A stretch of 37,216 bases of DNA from JBDTNQ01 sp039933635 (GTDB lineage Bacteria; Acidobacteriota; Vicinamibacteria; Vicinamibacterales; SCN-69-37): positions 1 to 37,216 of the forward strand of contig JBDTNQ010000031.1 of the NCBI GenBank assembly GCA_039933635.1, read 5' to 3'. Made by a program: the position numbers and the translations under genes. This document shows, one piece after another, positions 33,666 to 37,216 of this stretch (the stretch's first letter is position 1; the number at the start of each line of letters is the position of its first letter). Under the pieces are notes generated by a model. The model did not search any database, was not told where the DNA came from, and saw only the letters and a program-made list of their open reading frames with translations.

Positions 33666-36500
33666 CTACTTCGTCTTCGCCGTCACGCGCTTGGTCTGGC
33701 GCGCATCGCGGAACGTTTCGAACGCGCGCGCGACGAGGCGTTCCTGCGTCTGCGCGTGGCGCGCGGCCGAGCCTTCCGACGGGCTCGAGCTGCGTGGCCG
33801 GGCCAGCACGGCCAGGCGGCGGGCGCCGACGAGTCCCTCGAGTGACGGGCGCACGAACTCCCAGGCACCCATGTTTTCAGGCTCTTCCTGGACCCACACG
33901 ACTTCCTCGAGGTTGGGATACGCCTCGATGGTGGCATGAATCTCGTTGATGGGCAGCGGGTAGAGCTGTTCGACGCGGCAGATCGACACGTGGGGGTTGG
34001 CCGCCCGATGCGGACTCACGAACATGTCGACGGCCACCTTGCCGGTGCACAAGATCAGGCGGCGCACGTTCCCCGCGCGCGTCGCCGCGTCCGCATCGTC
34101 GATCACCTTCATCCACTTGCTCTCGGCGAGATCCCGGGGCGCGGACGCCACGAAGGGATGACGCAGAAGGCTCTTGGGTGTGAGGACGATCAGCGGCAGG
34201 GGATCCTTGACGAGCAATGCGGCCTGACGCCGCAGCAAGTGGAAATACTGCGCCGCGGTCGTGCAGTTCGCCACACGCATGTTGATGTCCGCCGCGAGCT
34301 GCAGGAACCGCTCGGGACGCGCACTCGCGTGATCCGGTCCCTGCCCTTCGTACCCGTGGGGCAGCAGCAGCACGAGCGAGGGCTCCTGTCCCCACTTCGC
34401 GCGGGCGGACAACACGAACTCGTCGAGAATCAGCTGCGCACCGTTGATGAAGTCACCGTACTGCGCTTCCCAGACGATGAGCCGCTCGGGTGCCTGGACG
34501 TTGTATCCGTATTCGAAACCGACGGCCGCCGCTTCACTGAGCGGGCTGTTGTGAATCTCGAATGACGCCTTCGCCTCCGCCAACGATTGGAGCGGCACGA
34601 ACGGCCGCCCGCTCGTCTGATCGACGAGCACGGCGTGACGATGACTGAAGGTGCCGCGACCGACGTCCTCGCCGGTGAGCCGGATCGGCGTGCCGTCCTC
34701 GAGAATCGACGCGTATGCAAGCTCTTCGGCCAGCGCCCAGTCGATCGTCCGCTCGTCCGGATTGTCGAACGCCTGCCTCCGCCGTTCACGGGCGCGCTCG
34801 AGCTTGCGGTTGATCGTGACGCCGTCCGGCACGGTCAGGAGGGACGCGTTGAGTTGCTGCAGACGCGCGGCGGGCACGTTCGTGCGCGTCTGCGACGCCG
34901 TGCCCGGCGCGGCGATCTCGGGCGTCGCCTCGAGGAGGTTCTTTTCGGGATCGAGCGCGTCGTACTTGTGCTGGAGGCGGTCCATGCGCTCCGCGACCAT
35001 AGACTGCGCGCGTCCCGGCGCGATCAGGCCGCGCGTCTCCAGGGTTCGAGCCCAGAGTTCCCGGGTCGTGGGATGTTCGGAAATCTTTCGATACATCACC
35101 GGCTGTGTGAACGCGGGCTCGTCGCCCTCGTTGTGGCCGTACCGGCGGTAGCCTACGAGGTCGATCAGCACGTCACGCCGGAACATCATCCGGTAGCCCA
35201 ACGCCAGACGCGCCGCGGACACGCAGGCCTCGGGATCGTCGGCGTTCACGTGGATGATCGGGATCTTGAAGCCACGCGCCAGCCCGCTCGCGTACAGCGT
35301 GCTGTACGAATCGCTCGGTTCCGTCGTGAACCCGATCTGGTTGTTCGCGATGATGTGAATCGTGCCGCCGGTCGTATAGCCGTCGAGCTTGTGCAGGTTG
35401 AGCGTTTCCGCGACGACACCCTGGCCCGGGAAGGCCGAGTCGCCGTGGATGAGGATCGGCAACACCGCATCGGGATTGAACACCGGCGCGCCCGGACGAT
35501 CCGCGGTCGTCCCCGCCGCACGCGCCATGCCTTCGAGCACGGGGTTGATCGCTTCGAGGTGGCTCGGGTTCGGCGGCATCGAGACGATGAGCGCTACGGC
35601 TTCGCCGCCGCCAATCGCGCGCGACGCGCCGAGGTGGTACTTGACGTCACCGCTCCACTGCACACCCTCGAACTCGACGGACGTGCGAATGGGATCCTTG
35701 AACTCCGCGAGAATCTGCTCGTACGGCTTGCCCATCACGTGGGCCATCACGTTCAGGCGGCCGCGGTGGGCCATGCCGATGAACGCCTGCCGCAGACCCG
35801 CTTCGGCCGACTCGGACAGGACCTCGTCGAGGATCGGCACGAGCATGTCGAGCCCCTCGATTGAGAAGCGCGTCTTGCCGGGAAACGTACGGTGCAGGAA
35901 GCGCTCGAAGACCTCGACGTCCGTGAGCCGATCGAGCAACGCGACGGGATCGAGCGGGTCGGCCGGCGCGCGGTAGCGGCCGGTTTCAATCGCCTCACGC
36001 AGCCACTGCCGTTCATCGGGGACGAAAATGTGGGCGATGTCGTAGCCGGTGGTCGAACAGTAGATGGCACGGAGCCGCTGCACCACGTCCCACATCGACA
36101 ACGCGCCGCTGGTGACGGGACCGGTGGCGAGGCTGGCGGGCAGCGTCTTGAGTTCGTCCTCGGTGATGCCGTGCGTCTCGGGCAGGAGCATCGGATCGCC
36201 CATCGGGCGACTGCCAAGTGGATCGATCTCGGCGGCCAGGTGGCCATAGCGACGAATCGAGTCCGCGAGATTCACCGCGCCCATGATCACCCGCGGATCG
36301 TGGTCACCCCCGTCGGCGCCACTCACCACGACGCGCGCCGGGGCCGTCGACTCGCCCGCCGGCGGCGTCCACGTGCGGAAGAACTCCCGCGTCTCGTCGT
36401 CAACCGCCTGAGGGCTGGCCTTGAACTTCTCGTACAAGTCCAGGACGTACCCGAGGTTGACTCCCTGAAAATCCTTCTGTTCCAGCGACATACCGCTCAT
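33666..36500 (-). CDS. sucA: 2-oxoglutarate dehydrogenase E1 component
   Basis: A 944-aa thiamine-diphosphate enzyme that decarboxylates 2-oxoglutarate. The N-terminal E1 helix (FQGVNLGYVLDLYEKFKASP) is followed by AHRGRLNVMAHVMG, the diphosphate-binding GDSAFPGQGVV near residue 350, NQIGFTT, RYGHNEGDEPAFTQP, and HGYEGQGPDHASAR near 716, then a C-terminal domain with VWVQEEPENMGAW. This is a full-length SucA. It pairs with sucB downstream; the shared E3 (lpd) is not in the window. The start is ATG 36500; ATG 36491 is a near alternative and neither has a strong ribosome site. Confidence 0.95.
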   Translation of the reverse strand: MSGMSLEQKDFQGVNLGYVLDLYEKFKASPQAVDDETREFFRTWTPPAGESTAPARVVVSGADGGDHDPRVIMGAVNLADSIRRYGHLAAEIDPLGSRPMGDPMLLPETHGITEDELKTLPASLATGPVTSGALSMWDVVQRLRAIYCSTTGYDIAHIFVPDERQWLREAIETGRYRAPADPLDPVALLDRLTDVEVFERFLHRTFPGKTRFSIEGLDMLVPILDEVLSESAEAGLRQAFIGMAHRGRLNVMAHVMGKPYEQILAEFKDPIRTSVEFEGVQWSGDVKYHLGASRAIGGGEAVALIVSMPPNPSHLEAINPVLEGMARAAGTTADRPGAPVFNPDAVLPILIHGDSAFPGQGVVAETLNLHKLDGYTTGGTIHIIANNQIGFTTEPSDSYSTLYASGLARGFKIPIIHVNADDPEACVSAARLALGYRMMFRRDVLIDLVGYRRYGHNEGDEPAFTQPVMYRKISEHPTTRELWARTLETRGLIAPGRAQSMVAERMDRLQHKYDALDPEKNLLEATPEIAAPGTASQTRTNVPAARLQQLNASLLTVPDGVTINRKLERARERRRQAFDNPDERTIDWALAEELAYASILEDGTPIRLTGEDVGRGTFSHRHAVLVDQTSGRPFVPLQSLAEAKASFEIHNSPLSEAAAVGFEYGYNVQAPERLIVWEAQYGDFINGAQLILDEFVLSARAKWGQEPSLVLLLPHGYEGQGPDHASARPERFLQLAADINMRVANCTTAAQYFHLLRRQAALLVKDPLPLIVLTPKSLLRHPFVASAPRDLAESKWMKVIDDADAATRAGNVRRLILCTGKVAVDMFVSPHRAANPHVSICRVEQLYPLPINEIHATIEAYPNLEEVVWVQEEPENMGAWEFVRPSLEGLVGARRLAVLARPRSSSPSEGSAARHAQTQERLVARAFETFRDARQTKRVTAKTK

Positions 36501-36540
36501 TCAACCCGGCCCGTGAGGCCCGTTCGAGGTCCGGGCGACG

Positions 36541-36556
36541 GTGCACGATTGTGCAC
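36541..36556. promoter_or_regulatory. Possible operator upstream of sucA
   Basis: GTGCAC repeats in inverted orientation around GATT (GTGCAC-GATT-GTGCAC), 41-56 bases upstream of the sucA start. It could be a regulator site or a chance palindrome. Confidence 0.3.
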
Positions 36557-36594
36557 ACCGCGGCGACCGGGACCGCATCCTTATCATCTTCTAT

Positions 36595-36638
36595 CGGCCC
36601 CTCGACCAGCTCGGGGCAGGCCCTTCAAAGCTCGAAGG
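36595..36638. repeat. Hairpin-forming intergenic repeat of the CTCGACCAGCTCGG type
   Basis: Two hairpins follow the fumC stop on the minus strand: one with a 6-bp stem around CTCGACCAGCTCGGGG and one with CCTTC (36622-36626) pairing with GAAGG (36634-36638). The sequence resembles a widespread intergenic repeat read as GACAAGCTCAGG in other bacteria. It may also help end fumC transcription. Confidence 0.45.
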
Positions 36639-36649
36639 TTGAATTGGCC

Positions 36650-37216
36650 CTAGTCCCCCGGCTCGGTCATCTTCCGGGGATCGATCCACGCGTCGAAGTC
36701 GCGCTCCGCAACCAGTCCGAGCGCCACGGCCGCCTGCTTGAGGGTCGTCCCCTCCTTATGCGCCTTCTTGGCAATCTTCGCGGCGTTGTCGTACCCGATA
36801 TGCGGATTCAGCGCCGTCACCAGCATCAGGCTCTGATCCAGATTGCTCTTGATGCGTTCGCGGTTCGGCTCGATGCCCACCGCGCAGAACTCATTGAAGT
36901 TCGTGCATGCATCGGCCAGGAGCGACAGACTCTGCAGCACGTTGTGGATGATGAGCGGCTTGAAGACGTTCAACTCGAAGTTGCCCGATGCGCCGCCGAT
37001 GCCGACCGCGACGTCGTTGCCCATCACCTGCGCCGCCACCATCGTCATGGCCTCGGACTGCGTGGGGTTCACCTTGCCCGGCATGATTGAACTGCCAGGC
37101 TCGTTCTCGGGAATGGTGATTTCGCCGAGTCCCGACCGAGGCCCCGACGCGAGCCAGCGCACGTCGTTCGCGATCTTCATGAGGGAGGTCGCGAGCGTCT
37201 TCAGCGCGCCGTGGAG
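36650..37216 (-). CDS. fumC: Fumarate hydratase class II, 3' part (gene runs off the right edge)
   Basis: A partial class II fumarase; 188 residues of the C-terminal half are in the window (frame open to 37216, including LHGALKTLATSL before the ATG at 37180). The family signature GSSIMPGKVNPTQ holds the mobile catalytic loop, and IGGASGNFELNVFKPLIIHN follows it. The C-terminal small domain is complete (AAKIAKKAHKEGTTLKQAAV; VDPRKM-like end DPRKMTEPGD). It hydrates fumarate to malate in the cytoplasm, consistent with sucA and sucB on the same strand 150 bp downstream. The 5' end is outside the window. Confidence 0.95.
   Translation of the reverse strand, partial: LHGALKTLATSLMKIANDVRWLASGPRSGLGEITIPENEPGSSIMPGKVNPTQSEAMTMVAAQVMGNDVAVGIGGASGNFELNVFKPLIIHNVLQSLSLLADACTNFNEFCAVGIEPNRERIKSNLDQSLMLVTALNPHIGYDNAAKIAKKAHKEGTTLKQAAVALGLVAERDFDAWIDPRKMTEPGD

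Noticed and set aside
34587..35864. Plus-strand open frame opposite sucA
   Set aside because: Shadow of a fully conserved sucA; no ribosome site or domain.
1..37216. tRNA, rRNA, CRISPR arrays, transposases, phage genes
   Set aside because: No cloverleaf with a GTTCGA-type arm, no regularly spaced direct repeats with spacers, and no transposase or integrase motifs were found by reading both strands.

Overview
The window is high-GC bacterial chromosome (about two thirds G+C by eye) with dense, mostly minus-strand genes and short gaps. The gene set points to an acidobacterium, probably of the Vicinamibacteria type. It includes a VWFA-related protein of the acidobacterial kind, an orphan MacB/FtsX-like permease (ADOP type), a PVC-type beta-propeller/HEAT/cytochrome c protein, a subclass B3 metallo-beta-lactamase and many small DUF families common in soil acidobacteria. 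This placement is inferred from gene families; there is no rRNA or phylogenetic marker alignment behind it. No tRNA, rRNA, CRISPR array, insertion sequence or phage gene was recognised.

Layout. (1) 1-9340: thirteen co-directional minus-strand genes plus a possible 24-codon ORF, many overlapping by 4 bp or separated by a few bases. They encode an M14-like DUF2817 protein, an HD hydrolase, a B3 metallo-beta-lactamase, a small exported protein, a methyltransferase, a methyltransferase-SnoaL fusion, a 2-TM protein, a VOC protein, a PEGA protein, a HAD hydrolase, and DUF2071, DUF6624 and membrane-anchored proteins. (2) 9433-12310: small YciI and DUF1801 genes, a TPR lipoprotein, a 4-TM protein and two cold-shock-domain genes in tandem. 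(3) 12599-15838: an UlaG-like metallohydrolase, a type IIA topoisomerase B subunit and a DUF1810 protein. (4) 15997-19600: a PAF-acetylhydrolase-like SGNH hydrolase with a recognisable promoter, then an ADOP-type permease broken by a one-base frameshift near its end. (5) 19601-20055: a non-coding interval full of inverted repeats. (6) 20056-26611: a CusCBA copper/silver efflux operon led by a small Cys/His-containing exported protein. (7) 26797-32416: a frameshifted VWFA protein, MOSC and DUF4188 proteins, a tRNA_anti-like exported protein and the large PVC-type cytochrome protein. (8) 32423-37216: sucB and sucA (2-oxoglutarate dehydrogenase E2 and E1) followed by the 3' part of fumC, a TCA-cycle block that continues off the right edge.

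How the genes work together. The clearest functional units are the Cus operon and the TCA block. In the Cus operon, exported protein, outer-membrane channel, adaptor and pump lie in transcription order, and CusA keeps the three-methionine metal site. The TCA block has fumC, sucA and sucB in one direction. Much of the rest is housekeeping or uncharacterised.

The points most worth a second look are the YtkA-like methionine-rich tail on CusB, the Cys/His leader protein of the same operon, the methyltransferase-SnoaL fusion inside a tightly overlapping cluster, two C-terminal frameshifts, and the paired inverted repeat at 19750-19888. I found no obvious new defence or mobile system.
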